From assembly GCA_036924285.1 (NCBI GenBank), contig JAYKYS010000002.1:2170001-2234000 (forward strand): DNA of 64,000 nt, read 5' to 3'. The notes below the pieces were generated by a model that was given only the letters and a program-made list of their open reading frames with translations, had not been told where the DNA came from and did not search any database. The stretch's first letter is position 1, and each line of letters begins with the position of its first letter. The position numbers and the translations under genes are program-made. This document shows positions 11,746 to 23,737 of this stretch, piece after piece. This DNA comes from Asterella californica (lineage: Eukaryota > Streptophyta > Marchantiopsida > Marchantiales > Aytoniaceae).

Positions 11746-12860
11746 GTGTTAAATAGCGAATGGGTAGCACCCATAGTAGTGATACCTAAGAAGCAAACAG
11801 GGAAAATAAGAGTCTGCCAAGACTTTAAGAAGCTTAACGTAGCAATGAAGAAAGATCATCATCCTTTACTTTTTACTGATAATATTTTGGATCATATATT
11901 TGGAAAGAAATGCTACAGTTTTCTAGATGGATTTTCAAGATATAATCAAGTGTCCATTAGAGAGCAAGATAAAGACAAGACTACCTTCACTACAGATTGA
12001 GACACTTATGCTTATCACAAAATGCCTTTTGGACTATGCAATACACCAGATATATTTCAGAGGATGATGACTTCAATTTTTCAGGGTTATTTGCGAAACA
12101 TTTTAGAGATGATTTTTGTGTTTTTGGCACACGTAAGGAACATGCAGTGTGTTTAGCCAAAACTTTTCAGAAATGTAGGGAAGCCAGACTTGCATTGCAT
12201 CCCAAAAAGTTTTTTTTTCATGATGACTGAAAGAATACTTCTTGGACATAGAGTATCAGATCGAGGCATAAAAGTAGTTGTAGAGAAGGTTCAAGTGATA
12301 CTCTCCCTACAACCCCCTATTGATATCAGCGAGCTGAGAGCTTTTTTAGGGCATGTCGGATATTACAAAAAGTTTATCAATACTTGATGTGCCATTGACA
12401 GAACTGTCAAAGAAGACAACATAATACCATTGGCATGAGAAGCAACATGAGACATTCGAGCTGAAGAAGAAGTTAGTAGAGGCACATGTCATGTGATCAT
12501 CAGATTAGGAGAGACCATTTTAAGTGTACGTGGACAACTTTTGCATTTGTCATTGGAGTGATGCTCAATCAGAAAGATGACGAGAAGAGAGATCATCCAA
12601 TCTATTATGCGAATAGACAGCTTTCAGCAGCAGAGAAAAACTACACCACTACTGAACGTGAGGCGTTAAGGATGATGTATTCAGTAAAGAAGTTCAGACA
12701 TTATGTTCTTGGCTATGAGTTTGTTTTCCATGTGGATCATTATGCATTGAAGCATTTGGTACAAAAGTCAGATTTGTCAAGAAAGATAACAAGATGAATG
12801 TTGTTACTTCAGGAGTTCAACTTCACAGTTCAGACCAGACAAGGAATTCATCATGAGAAT
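11746..12860 (+). pseudogene. Element P RT and RNase H relic
   Basis: The frame reads SEWVAPIVVIPKKQTGKIRV (start of RT), then DGFSRYNQVSI, MPFGLCNTP, an active site eroded to DDFCVFG, LLGHRVSDRGIKV and ELRAFLGHVGYYKKFI. RNase H follows: HPIYYANRQLSAAEKNYTTT, ALRMMYSVKKFRHYVLG and FHVDHYALKHLV. In-frame stops lie at 11,998-12,000 and 12,385-12,387, and the frame changes near 12,200. It is the same lineage as the pol of E (identical words SEWVAPIV and KKQTGKIRVCQDF), but much older. Confidence 0.9.
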
Positions 12861-12863
12861 GCT

Positions 12864-15800
12864 TGTGGTCCCCACAATTTACAAGATTAGAGATTTTTTC
12901 AAAAATTTTAAGTTAATGACGTGTCTATATAATTGAAGTAACTTTATTACTTAAGATTACACCCTACTTAGCGAGAAGATGATCTTAAGGAGAATTCATG
13001 GGAAGAAGTCGACTTCTTCCGAAGCCGGAAGATGAAGGTCTTTTGGAACATGTCTTCTGGAAGCCGGAAGCCAGAGTACGCTTCCGAGAAGACAGTGACT
13101 ACAACCACGGGAAGTACCAACCATGCACCGATTAGGTAAGGATAGGTATACCTAACATACAGTCATCACCATAGTAAGTAGGTCTAGGATAGTCAAGCCA
13201 TTACCTAACTGCGAAGAGAAGACAAGGAAGCAGAGGCGCATTCGCACCATAGTTCTCTTTGTTGTTTCTCGATTTGAGGAATTGGAGAGGATATTGGAAG
13301 CGTGCGGAAGCAAAATTACAATGAGCAAGTAAGAGAGGACGTCTTCCAGCAAGAAGCGCACTCAAGGTAGAAGAAATAGGAATCCTCACAAGACTAGAAG
13401 ATTAGAGATTGAGGGTCGAGAAGGAAATCGAGAGTAGAAGCTTCAAATTGCAGCAAATCGAGATCGATTGTGGAAGCAGCATTGCAGCAGCTCGAGATTA
13501 GAGACAGAAGCAGGACCGTGACAAGACATTGAAGACAAAATTGAAGTCCTGAAGCGCGCAGAAGACTGAAGAAGCGATCATAAGCGTAGCACATTGGAAG
13601 CAGTACTGAGGTTCTTTTCATTTCTTTCTTCTTCTCCATCACTTCCGCACTCTGTTCCTATGCTTCCCACGCTTTTCCGATCGTTTGCATGAAGCCTATC
13701 AATCCTTCTTCTCCTCTGAATTTTCTCTGAGAAGATTGGACGCGGAGCACTGTCAATTTTCATCAGTCATCTTCTCCAACCTCTTCCCGGATCAAAATTG
13801 AGCTTCTCCTTCTTCCCATTCCAAAATTCGATGGTTTGACTATCAATTTTCTTAACCCACTGCACTTTTGTCTCATAATCCGTGGACAGAAGACTTGTTT
13901 GAATGTCTAGACATTTCCAGAAGCCGAATGTTTGCAATTCACATCAAGTAGTTGGATTGGATTGGAATTGGAGTTGTGAGAAGCTTGATGTGAATCCAGA
14001 ATGAACTTGAGAGTTGATTTGTTGTTTCGAGAAGCAGGCATGTGCCTCCCAAGCTTCTTGACTTCTCAAATCCACAGCTTCCTAGAGAGCTAGAAGATTA
14101 GAAAGAATGGCAGAATGCGTAAGAAGACGTGAGGGTCCTTTTCGTGTCTTTTCTGTCTGACCCATAGCAGGTTGTTCCTTCTTCTTTCCGAACTTTAGAA
14201 GAGAGTTGTGAGAAGCCTTGCTGATAGAATCTAGAGAGAATGATCAAGGATTATGTCTCCCGCTATGCAGCAAGCTTCTTTTCAGAGTGTATGCGAGATG
14301 AGGAGTCGAAAGACAGAGTGCGAATGTTCTGTGTTTGTTGCGAGGCTAGATTGCTTGTAGAAAGCCGAAGATAGATGAGATAAGTGATGAGAAGCCTAGC
14401 TGCGGGAAGTCTTCTGAAGACGTCAGTTAACCAAAAGATGTTCCATGAGTCTTCCTGGAGGTCACTGTTGTCGCATGAGTCCTCAGTCTTCTTTTGATCC
14501 ATTCATAGACTTCACTTCTTACGTATCTTCACATCTTCTGTTAAGAAGTAGGATGAATTGCAAGGTGGATTGTCTTCTTAGGAATCCATGCGATGCTTTG
14601 CTTAGTTAAGATTGCTTAGATATAGATCGGAAGACGTGATGTACTTAGGAAGCACTATTAGAATTCTGGAAGACATAATAGCTATCTTTTGGAAGACTAG
14701 ATTCGTCTTCTGAGAGTGGAAGCTGGATTGTGAGCACCTGGTAAGGGTTGAGCCTTAGGCTAACAGCAAGTGTGTGTGATATAGTGTAACAGAAGCTCGA
14801 AATGTCGATGCATCCTCGAGGGTTGGTGTTACCACAAGCATAGTTGATCGAGGTCAATCTTTTCATCCAAGAGTTGGACCTCGATCTTTTCACATGGGAC
14901 TCGTGGACGAGGGTATTCTGGAGGAAGTCTGGACAGCATTGCCTCCTCACAACCGTATATCTGTCAAGGCAAGGGTCGTCCGACGAAGATCATCCTTGTG
15001 GAGGATAAAGTGGTGACGTAGAGCTTTTCACCGGCCGGAATCAAAGAACCACAAAAGCTCGAGAAGGAGAAGAGTCTCACCATCATCTCAGAGAAATGAA
15101 ATGTACTTGGGAGTACTACATGCCTCTTCCTGGAAGACAGACAGAGGAGGAACGAATGGAAGATGGAAGCTTATCGGGAGCCGAAGAAGCGTCTTCTGAG
15201 GAAGTTGTACTTTCATCTTTTCTCCAAGTGAAAGGTCCAGAAGGTTAGATATCTTGGAGACCATGATGTGGAGTTCCTGGAAGCGGTGTGTGCAGGAGAG
15301 ATCGTCAACTAGGCCCCTTCTTCCACACTTATGTCCATGCCAAGTTGGTGTACTTAGGCACCCCAGCAAGAGGGCATCTCACCCCCTTCTTCTGCTATTT
15401 GTACGTGTCTAAGAGGGACCTGAAGGAGAACTAGCTGGTCAAGTATGGACCAGCGGGACAGCAAGAGGTGAAGGAAGAGACCCCGGAGGAAGAAAACCGG
15501 ACAGCTGCCATGTCTTCCCCTCTCACTCTAGTACCTTAGACGGGACAAGACACTCATCAGAAGATGATTACGGTGCAGGAATATGACTCCAGCGACACAG
15601 AAGACGCGTCGCCACCTAGAAGGATGAGACCTAGAAGTGTTCCTAGGAAGAGCACATCCTTCCTTACCATTCACTCCGGATCTAAGTCGGATTCGCAGGA
15701 AGACACGTCCAGCACCAAGATCACCAGGAAGATAGCTTTTGTGACCACAAAGAGTCTTTTGAAGACTCCAGAAGCCAGACATGGGTTGATGTTCCAACTG

Positions 15801-16964
15801 CGACAAGAGGAAGCGCAGAGAAGATGACTGCTTTTGCGGTGAAAAGAGATCTTCCACCCCGAAAGATATTGAGAGTAACGACTTCTCGAGCATAGAAAGA
15901 GAAGACCATTGTAGTGGAAGAGATACAGAGATCGCTGGAAGACAAGGAAGTTGCCACAGACCGATTTGTGGACATGAACCTATCTTCTGCGAGAAGACGA
16001 CTACAGGAGTTCAGTGCCTTCTTCAACGAAGAAATCTAGCCAGTGATGGAGTTGGTGGAGAGACGAGCGATGACTCAGGAGGAGCCACTGCAGCCTGGAT
16101 TCAGTCTTCGGACCTTGATCCAGCAGGAGGAAGCCCAGAAGCAAAAGTTGGAAGCTCTGGAAGACATCCTCCGCACCACGGAGAAGATTACCACAAAGTA
16201 TAAAATAGAAGCTTCTACTTCTGTCAAGGAGTTGGCGCAGCTGCGGAAGAGCAACTAGGAGTTGCAGATGAGACTTCAACAGCATGAACAGGAAGTTCTG
16301 TGGTCAGAGGTAAGTTAACTGATCTCGCAGAGGAGAAGATGACTTGGAGTGCACTGCGAAAAGCCGCCGAAGCCAAGGCTGCAGAGGAGAAGAAGCAGTG
16401 GGTGGAAGCAGAAACCGGAGCTAAGGAGATTATGGCGCAGATGAGAGAAGCGCTTCAGAAGAAGTTCAACTTCATTGCGAGAAGGAACCTTCTGAGCCTA
16501 GCTCGTACATGAGACGACGCTTCCAGAGAGATTTTGGTGGACTGCAAGAAGAGCATGTTCCGCTACCTGGATCTGTAGGTCGATAGTTTGAAGACTCTCT
16601 ACGATCTTCCCTCGATTCCTCATCATGCAGTTACATTTTCTGGTGCACCAGGACCAGCAATTGTGGAGGACCTCGACAAAGGGGAGTTTGACCTCGCTGT
16701 CCACTTGGTGGTGATAGCGTTAGAAGTCGAGAAGAAGAATGAAGGAGCCCCGGAAGACAAAGCGTCTTCTGGAAGACAGGAATAGGAGATGGCTTCCCAG
16801 ATGTTCAGAGTGGAGGAGATGACCGCCTCTGACCCATCTGAGATCACCCCAGCTCTCAATGTCGAGCAGGTGGAGCAGAAGAGTCAGGAAGCGCAGGTGG
16901 ATTCGGCTTCCCAGGGACCTCTTCTAGCTTCCGAAGCCATGACAGAAGCGCACATGACCAGCAC
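12864..16964 (+). repeat. Element P 3' LTR, truncated
   Basis: The LTR begins tgtggtcccc at 12,864. It tracks the sense strand of the E LTR (tgtggtgccc), including the motif gaagatgatcttaag near 12,975 and the gaagtcgacttcttcc palindrome near 13,004. It includes a decayed version of the LTR-encoded reading frame (14,870-16,964). It stops exactly where the AB-family LTR begins (16,965), so AB appears to have inserted into it; the remainder is not found on the other side. The LTR is at least 4.1 kb. Confidence 0.8.
14870..16964 (+). pseudogene. Decayed LTR-encoded ORF of element P
   Basis: This is the broken plus-strand counterpart of the roughly 800-codon frame in the right LTR of E. Recognisable words include the N-terminal EEVWTALPP-like region (near 14,920), VRYLGDHDVEFLEAV (near 15,245) and GTPARGHLTPFFCYLYV (near 15,360). 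Further on are the serine-rich DSSDTEDASPPRRMRPRSV (near 15,585) and the long coiled coil (16,030-16,500). Several stops and frame changes interrupt it, and it is cut off at 16,964 by the AB LTR. Its value is comparative: two diverged elements carry the same extra protein inside the LTR. Confidence 0.75.
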
Positions 16965-17822
16965 TGTAAACTCTCAGCGGTCTTATCGATCAACTATCCC
17001 TCAATCTCTCAACTTCCACGATAGTCATCGATGAATCTACAACATGGCGGGCCTGTCTCTCACTCAAGGGTCACCTCTGATGGCTTTTATGGAAGCACAC
17101 CATGAACTTGAAGAGAAAAATGTTAAGTTCCATCCATCACATACCCATAAACTCATCAACTAAAATCCTCCATTCTAACGACGTCTCTCAAGTTCTCACA
17201 TGCTAAAATATCAACTCTCTCTATATTGCTCAAGTTGTCATTCTGACGACGTGAAAACAAGGATGATGAGCTCTTCTCTACTCCTCTATTTATATATTCT
17301 AGATTTTTACCTTGGTACCCTCTGGTAACTCAGCCGTAACTATTTACCGAGTTTTACTAAATAATCACATGGGCTTCTTATCTTTCACATAGGCTTATTC
17401 CTTCAAATTCAACAACTTGTAGAAGGATTCTAGAATATTCTCAAGGAATCTCGAATTTCCACCTCCTCTACACTAGGACCCACTAAAAAAGAGACATGTG
17501 GAATCTCTTGTAGTTTTTAATACCCACAAAGCCCACAACTTTAATCTCACCACTAATATCAAGTCAAAAAGGAGATAAGGGATACTTTCCACCTCCTTTC
17601 GACCTTTTAGACAAATTGACAAGATAGTAGTGCTGACTCTTTACGAAATATCTGAATGCCCAAAAGTACAGCTAAGTTTAACCATAACTAGCTTTAGCTA
17701 GTCATGACTAACTTGATACATCCTTAAAGCACATGGGCAGCAAATAAATATTCTTAACAGTTAGTTACAACTAAATATCTTACTAATAGACAAACTTCTT
17801 ATATGTAACATAGGTCGATACA
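16965..17822 (-). repeat. AB 3' LTR
   Basis: This is an 858-bp LTR reading tgtatcgacc...gtttaca on the minus strand. It is homologous over its length to the solo LTR at 48,781-49,693 and to the truncated 5' LTR at 36,141-36,683. It contains a three-box heat-shock-element-like motif, TTCtaGAAtaTTC, at 17,428-17,440, preceded by GAA at 17,422-17,424. Confidence 0.85.
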
Positions 17823-17835
17823 TTTTACCCCCAGA

Positions 17836-18620
17836 CTAAATTTTCGCTCTGTCTTCGGAGTGAAAAGAGAATTCTCGTCGATGAAACAACTTCAACTTGT
17901 CATGATTTACTCGATCGAATCTCCTTCCTCCCAGCTCTTGAAGGTCGTATGTGAAGTTGCTCCACACCTTATCTACAACAAAATGATCAAAATATCTAGG
18001 AAGAAACTTCTTCCTAGTCCTCTTGAATCTAATAGCATTATACAACATTACCCAATCTCCTACTTGAAAAAGTTTTATCTCCCTCTTGTCCAATCATTTG
18101 TCGTAACTCTTCTTTTGATACGCTTGAGCTCGTTCCATCCGGATCATTGCTACCGCTCGAGTCTCTTTCAACTACATGAGTTGCTCCTTTCTTGATCTGA
18201 CGATTTTTTCTCTCCTCGATCTCTTCAACTTTCGTTCAATAGTTTGAAAAGTATCCAATTTGAATTAGATCGGCAACTTGGACTCCACTCCATAAACAAG
18301 TCGAAATGAGGAATAACTAGTAGAAGTCTTTGTTATCGTTCGATACCCTCATAAGATGACATGTAGTCACTTATCCGTATGTTTTGTATTCTCAACACCA
18401 TCATCTTTCACGAGCATCATACAAAGTGTAAGATTGGTCTTCTCCGCAAGACCATTAGCATTTGGTTTGTATGACGTCGTTACTCATGGTTTGATAAAAA
18501 AGTGTTGCATCATAGCAGTAGTCATGCTCCCTACAAACTCTCCTTCTCTATCTGAGACCAACTCTAATGGACATCCAATTCTTGTGATGATCCTCTCTGA
18601 TAGGAATCTACTTCCCTAAT
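17836..18620 (-). pseudogene. AB integrase relic
   Basis: Minus-strand translation shows the integrase core and C-terminal domain. LVSDREGEFV carries the second catalytic Asp near 18,550. NANGLAEKTNLTLC carries the catalytic Glu near 18,445. A C-terminal SH3-like region follows: the 85-codon open frame 17,836-18,093, with FQVGDWVMLYN and LGGRRFDRVNHDKLKLF. Stops occur within the core. The N-terminal zinc finger and first Asp are not found. It is followed directly by the purine-rich tract and the 3' LTR, the expected gypsy order. Confidence 0.8.
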
Positions 18621-18635
18621 CAAAAGAAATGGTGC

Positions 18636-18842
18636 TGACTGTAAAATTTTCAGAGAATTGAAATTTGTATATTTTCACTTCACTCATGGAGTCAATCCTC
18701 TCCACTTTGAAAACTTCTCTCTCTCTCTCCAGGCCTCATTTTCTCATGATTTTTGTTGTCTTAGATAGCTTATCACCAAGCTAAAATACTAGAAATTTTC
18801 ACAGGAAAATAAAATTCAAAAAAAGTCTGACAATGACTGTAC
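18636..18842. repeat. Tandem repeat unit interrupted by element E (left part)
   Basis: A roughly 170-200 bp unit beginning tgactgta-aaattttc recurs. One copy starts at 18,636, the next at 18,834 (198 bp later), and the second copy continues across element E at 35,639. Another start lies at 35,799. E inserted 9 bp into the second unit. Units share the words tcatgattt and tgttgtcttagatagctta and are diverged. Confidence 0.7.
18838..18842. repeat. Target site duplication of E, left (tgtac)
   Basis: The five bases tgtac lie directly outside the left LTR and are repeated directly outside the right LTR. Joining the flanks restores the repeat word tgactgtacaaatttt, which is intact at 35,799. Confidence 0.95.
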
Positions 18843-21800
18843 TGTAGTGACGAAGGATTTCTCCTTTTGCCCATTTAGTATACAAGATATCGTTCCCACA
18901 GAGGATTTGCACAAGTAACGCTGCTCTAAGTTCTAAGATCTGTTCAAACACACAAACACACGGGTTTTGCCTAGAAATCCCATCTTCTCACAAAACCACA
19001 CAAAACAACACGTCTTCCAGACACGCCAAATGGTGCTCTGGGCCCAAACAAACAACTACCAATTACAATACCACACAACTATTCACAGAGAAGCTCGGGA
19101 AGACGATCTTCCTGCTTCCAGATTGCTTCTTCCGGTCTTCTCGATACCGTCTTCCCGAAGCGATTCTCGTCTTCTGGGGGTTCAACTCGTCTTCTCACAC
19201 CTCCAGAAGGCTGTCCTGCTTCGCAGAAGTCGATTAGCAACGGTCGTTACACCTTATTCTCACACTCACAATTCAACGGGTTAGATCATTCACAAGGTGT
19301 ATGCCCCCTGTAGCCTTCCCAAGCTTCTGCCTACGGAAGTTGTCTTCCTGCAACACTACAACGACATTCACCTCCACGGAAGCTCAATAGAAGTATCGGA
19401 AACTCACTAGAAGAAGGTAAGAAGAGAGGAAGATGGGAGAAGATGGGGGAAGATGAGAAAAGCCAAACAAGAGAAAACAAGATGAAAAGAGTAAATTAAG
19501 ATTCCGACAGGCTTCTAGTCCGAATCCTGACTAACAAGCCATCCCTGCTTGTAATAGTTTGGGAGGAAGACAACAAATGTGAGTACTGTTGCACCGTCTT
19601 CTACTCGAGGATGTCGTCTTCTGTTGCGGGAAGAAGGCTTCTTTCTTCTTCACTTCGCTGCTCTGACTGCTCTACCTTCTGGGATCCCTTACCCAGAAGA
19701 CCGTTCGTACGTAGATCCCAAGTGCTCTACTGAACGAGTCAAGCTACACTTCCACAACTGCTGACAGTCACCGTCACTCAAGAAGAACACTTCTCATGCA
19801 CAATTGGGAGCGAATTCAATGAACCCACCATCTAGAAGACATGGACAAAGCTTCTACACTCAAATCCACAATCTATTCCCCGAGAAGAAGTCACAATGGC
19901 ATTGGGAAGCTCACTCCCTCTACTTCCTGCGTCTACTCCTCGACACACCAGCCTAGCTAACAGGACTGCACGAGGATGCCGTTCCCTGTTCCTAGACTGT
20001 CCACTACTTCTATCTACATCTTCGACCCACTGCTGGTGCGAGTATGCAGACCCCTCCGGTATATTCCAAGACTATTCGTATGTTTCCAACGACGGGTGTA
20101 GTGCGCTAAGACTGTCTCTGCTCTAATGTGTCTCGCCTGCCTGCCTGTAGAATCGGTGTGTATGTTCAGTTACTACAGAATTCTACAGAACTGGCAGGAA
20201 GAAGTCGAGACCCAACTCCTTGAGGAAAGGAGTGACCTCGGTCAATTCTGCCGCTGGTAACACCAAGCTCCGCGGATGCATCGACATACCTGGAAGATCT
20301 GTTGCACTAAACCACAAGCACCTACTATGAACTGAAGGCTCAGTCCTTCCCGAATGCCCACAGTCTAGCTTCTACTTCTCAGAAGACGAAACTATTCTTC
20401 CAGAAGACAGCTACTCCGTCTTCCGGGATTCTAACAGTACTTCCTAGATAGCTCTCGTCTTCCGAGCTATATCTAAACAATCCTATCTAAGCAAAGCCTC
20501 GGATGGATTACCAAGAAGACAACCCACTTTGCATTACATCCTACTTCCTATCAGAAGATACAAGATATGCGAGAAGTAGAGTATAAGAAAGGTTCAGAAG
20601 ATGGTTACAGGCTCCTGCGGTGACAGTGGCCTCTAGGAAGACACTCGGGATAGCTTCCGATTAAATGTCTTTCTCGGAAGACTTCTCGGAAGACTTCCCG
20701 AAGTCGGTCTTCCCTTCACTGGTCTCACCTGTCTTCGTCTTCCTATGCGCAATCTATCCTCACAACAGACTCAAGACAACTGCACTCTGTTCTTCTGACT
20801 TCTCACCTCTCATACGCTGTCGGAGTATGATCCGTCTACCTAGGAAAGCGCCGGGCTTCTGGCTGTGGTTGTTTACTCAAGAGGTTGGCTTTCAGGTCAC
20901 AACAGGAGCTATAAACACTCACACAGGAGTGTAGGATCCTCTGATATGCTCAAAAAGTGAAATTTAGGTCTCACTGGTAGTAATAGGCTTAAGCGGTGAA
21001 CTTTGACACTCAAAGAGAGGAAAACTATGAAGGTTTAGACTTCTAAACTTCCCCTACATGTAAATGAGGCACTACTGAACACACACACGAAGTTTCAGCC
21101 TGAGATTCAATTCTAGCACAGAGATGCTGACAGAAAAGTTCTGAATAAGAGAATTATGGCAATTTCTGGTACCTAGACAGCTACTCAGACATAGAACAGA
21201 GAATTGGCTCAATGAATTTCAAATCTTCTCACATTATTTGAAGTCTACAGGATGCTGAACATCCCTGTGAAGTTGGGACTCCTGAATGTACACAGAACTC
21301 CAGATCTCCTCCTCTGAAGTCGCTGCTCTAGATTAAGAGCTTTTCAGACCCCCTCTGCTTCAGCGGCCGCCCTGAATTACTCAATTACTCAAATGATTCA
21401 AAACTTTTTGGACAGACGTAGCCCTCCTAACAGTGAACGCAACCACGAAGTTTTGAAGTGAGTTCCTCAATTCTGCTGCAATTGGCACCGAAAACCCCAA
21501 AATCAACAAAAGTGATGCAGTTTTGACACAATCCGAACTTCAATTGGGCATAACTCCTTGTTTATTGACCCAAATCGAGCAAAAATTTCACTGACAGTGC
21601 TTGGCACGACGAGCTCTCTCTTCCTGTGCTCTCAGATTTCTAAGATCCCTCACCAATTGCTCGTACTCTCCTCTAGAGCTCTGTTTCTAAACTTAGAGTT
21701 TTACAAAAGACAAAAATGGACCAATGGGAGTTCATAGCTCCACTTGACTTTCCTTTTGTGCCTTAAACTACCTGGTAACTTATCTACACTCATAGGCTAC

Positions 21801-23678
21801 CACGTCAAGCCCCCTAGAGTGCCAGCGTAAAACTTAAACTACCTAAAATGACACGTAGCCCCGAAAATTAACTTAAATCAGCTAGAAAGCGTGCATGGGC
21901 GACAAGTAAGTACAACCCATGAGCTCAAACCCCTATCAGCATGGAAACCCTAAGTTATATACATTGAACGTCATAGACAAGTAAGAAGTCACTTGCACAA
22001 GCGCACAAATGCTTGAACAAGATAACTAACATACTATCAGCCTACTAGGACTCAAAATAGTATTAACACCGTATGCAAAGGTGTCAAACATATACATAAA
22101 GGACTAGAAGTAGTATGAGCTAACTTCTAGAACTACTAAACCTAAGCGTCGGAGTAGAAGTCAAGCATGTAGTCGCCAACTAGCGCGACAACGCACTCAG
22201 AAGAAGCTTGCTGCATGATGGGAAGACATGACCCTCGACCATTCCCTCCAGATTTTGCCAGCAAGACTTCTCACAACTCTCTTCTAAGTTCGGGAAGAAG
22301 AAGGAACGGCTGCTATGGATCGGACAGAAGAGACCCGAATGGACCCTCGCGTCTTCTCGCTCATTTTGCCAGCCTTCCAGTCTTCTAGTCTCTCTAGGAA
22401 GATGGGGAGCTGAGAAGCTTGGAAGACCGGGAGGCACAGGCCTAGTTCCCGACTTCCAACTTCTCGAAATAACAAAACAACTCACCACACCTCTCAGGAT
22501 TCTTACCAAGTCTCTCTAAACACAAAAGCAAAGCAAATCCACTCTTGATACGAATTGTGTTCAGTCGACTTCCGAAGACGGTCTTCCGAAGACAGTCAAG
22601 TTTAAGAAGCGTCTTCCGAAGATGTTCCCATCTTCCGAATCGTCTTCTGTTCCAAGTTTCGGGGGTAGAGAGGTAGTAGGGTAGGGAAATTGATAGTTGG
22701 AGTCTCCAATTTGAAGACTAGGAGTAGGGAAGCTCGAATTGAGCTCGGGAAGAAGCAAGGAGATGTCTTGACAGAAATTGGGCAGCGCTTCCGCGCCCAA
22801 TGTCTCAAATAGAAAGAATGGGGGGTGGGGGTGATCGATCAGGCTGCCTGCACACAATCAAGGAAGCGCGGGGAGTACCAAACAATGGCGAGAAGAGGTG
22901 GGAAAGGGAAAGAACAGGGGAAAGAACCTCTACAGTCTTCTTCGGCTCCTCGAGTTGCCTTCGACCTCCGCGCGCTTCTGGCTCTTATACTAGCTTCCAA
23001 TGCGACACCTCTCGACTGCGGCTGCTGTCAATTTCGGTCCACACCTTGATTTCCCCTTCGCTTCTACTCGCCACTCTCCACTGTCAACTTCTCGGAAGCT
23101 CCACAGAAACGCCTTCGCTCTCTCTGCTGTTTGTGCTCTAGCGATTCGATTTCACCCTTCGCCTAGCTGCCAACTTGTTCTCTCCTACCTCGATGTCTTA
23201 CTCGATTCCTCTCTCAATGCTAGCTCGTGAAGCTCACTCTCTCAATTGATCTTCTCAAGCGCGTTGTGCTGCGGGAAGTTGAATGCGCCTAATGTGCTTC
23301 CTCACGCATCTTCCTCGCAGATTAGGGGTTCTCGACCTTGGATGTCTTCCTGACCTACCTACCTATTCGGTGCGTCCCAGTAGGTACACCTACTGTCTTA
23401 TCCGAAAACTCGTGGTTGGTCCTTCGCGGTTGCTGTCTTCTGGAAGACAGGTGTCTTCCGTCGTCTTCTCATCTTCCGAAGACGCAACTGAGAAGACGCT
23501 CTTCCGAAGACAGTCGTCTTCCGAAGAAGTCAACTTCTTATTACAAACAGCTCTTAAGATCATCTTCCTGTTAAGGAAGACGTAACCTTAAGTAACAACG
23601 CTTCTTCAGTTATACAAACAAGTTATTATTCTTAAAAATTTCAAAAATTCGTGCATCCTGTAATTTGTGGGCACCACA
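18843..23678 (-). repeat. E 3' LTR (left), 4.84 kb, with deletion and nested insert
   Basis: On the plus strand it begins tgtagtgacg and ends gggcaccaca. Relative to the right LTR it lacks about 2.5 kb (equivalent to 31,029-33,525); the junction is at 20,195-20,197, where the two breakpoints share cag. It also carries the 1373-bp insert S (20,818-22,190). It keeps only the first codons of the LTR ORF (about 20,196-20,390). Confidence 0.93.
20818..22190. mobile_element. Element S: solo-LTR-like insertion
   Basis: 1373 bp present in the left LTR of E and absent from the right, where catacgc runs straight into actcag. The insert begins tgtcg and ends cgaca (TG...CA ends, 5-bp inverted) and is flanked by the 4-bp duplication acgc (20,814-20,817 and 22,191-22,194). 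No coding sequence, primer site or internal direct repeat is seen. It fits a solo LTR of another family; a short non-autonomous element is possible. Orientation is unknown. Confidence 0.8.
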
Positions 23679-23693
23679 TACGCCCACCCTCAA
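23679..23693 (-). other. E polypurine tract
   Basis: On the minus strand the sequence just upstream of the 3' LTR start reads tgagggtgggcgta, a G-rich purine run in the position used for plus-strand priming. Just beyond it, 23,695-23,718 forms a hairpin (atgtttgcg/cgcaaacat). Confidence 0.6.
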
Positions 23694-23737
23694 ATGTTTG
23701 CGTCCCCGCAAACATCTGTGGTTTCTGCACTTCTGTT

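Larger units (their letters stand above)
9975..12863 (+). mobile_element. Element P internal region (Athila-like gag tail, PR, RT, RNase H)
   Basis: This is the plus-strand internal part of an old Athila-like gypsy element related to E. A gag tail (near 10,000-10,700) aligns with the gag of E, for example RFAPRERALNV against RYVPRDRASNV. A protease follows at about 10,880-11,160 with an intact-looking IDSGSRVNIMT, then an RT linker (11,490-11,600), RT (11,746-12,400) and RNase H (12,490-12,860). Stops and frame changes are frequent. The 5' LTR and the first part of gag are missing. Integrase is also missing: the end of RNase H (GIHHENA) runs straight into LTR sequence at 12,864. Confidence 0.85.

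Noticed and set aside
18967..20126. Plus-strand frames duplicated at 29,797-30,957
   Set aside because: Same reason: they are LTR copies, antisense to the element, without recognisable protein features.
22180..23585. Open frames on both strands of the left E LTR (for example 22,180-22,509 minus and 23,283-23,585 plus)
   Set aside because: They recur at 34,122-35,540 only because the LTR is duplicated. No domains are seen, and the composition of the gaagac-rich sequence removes stops.
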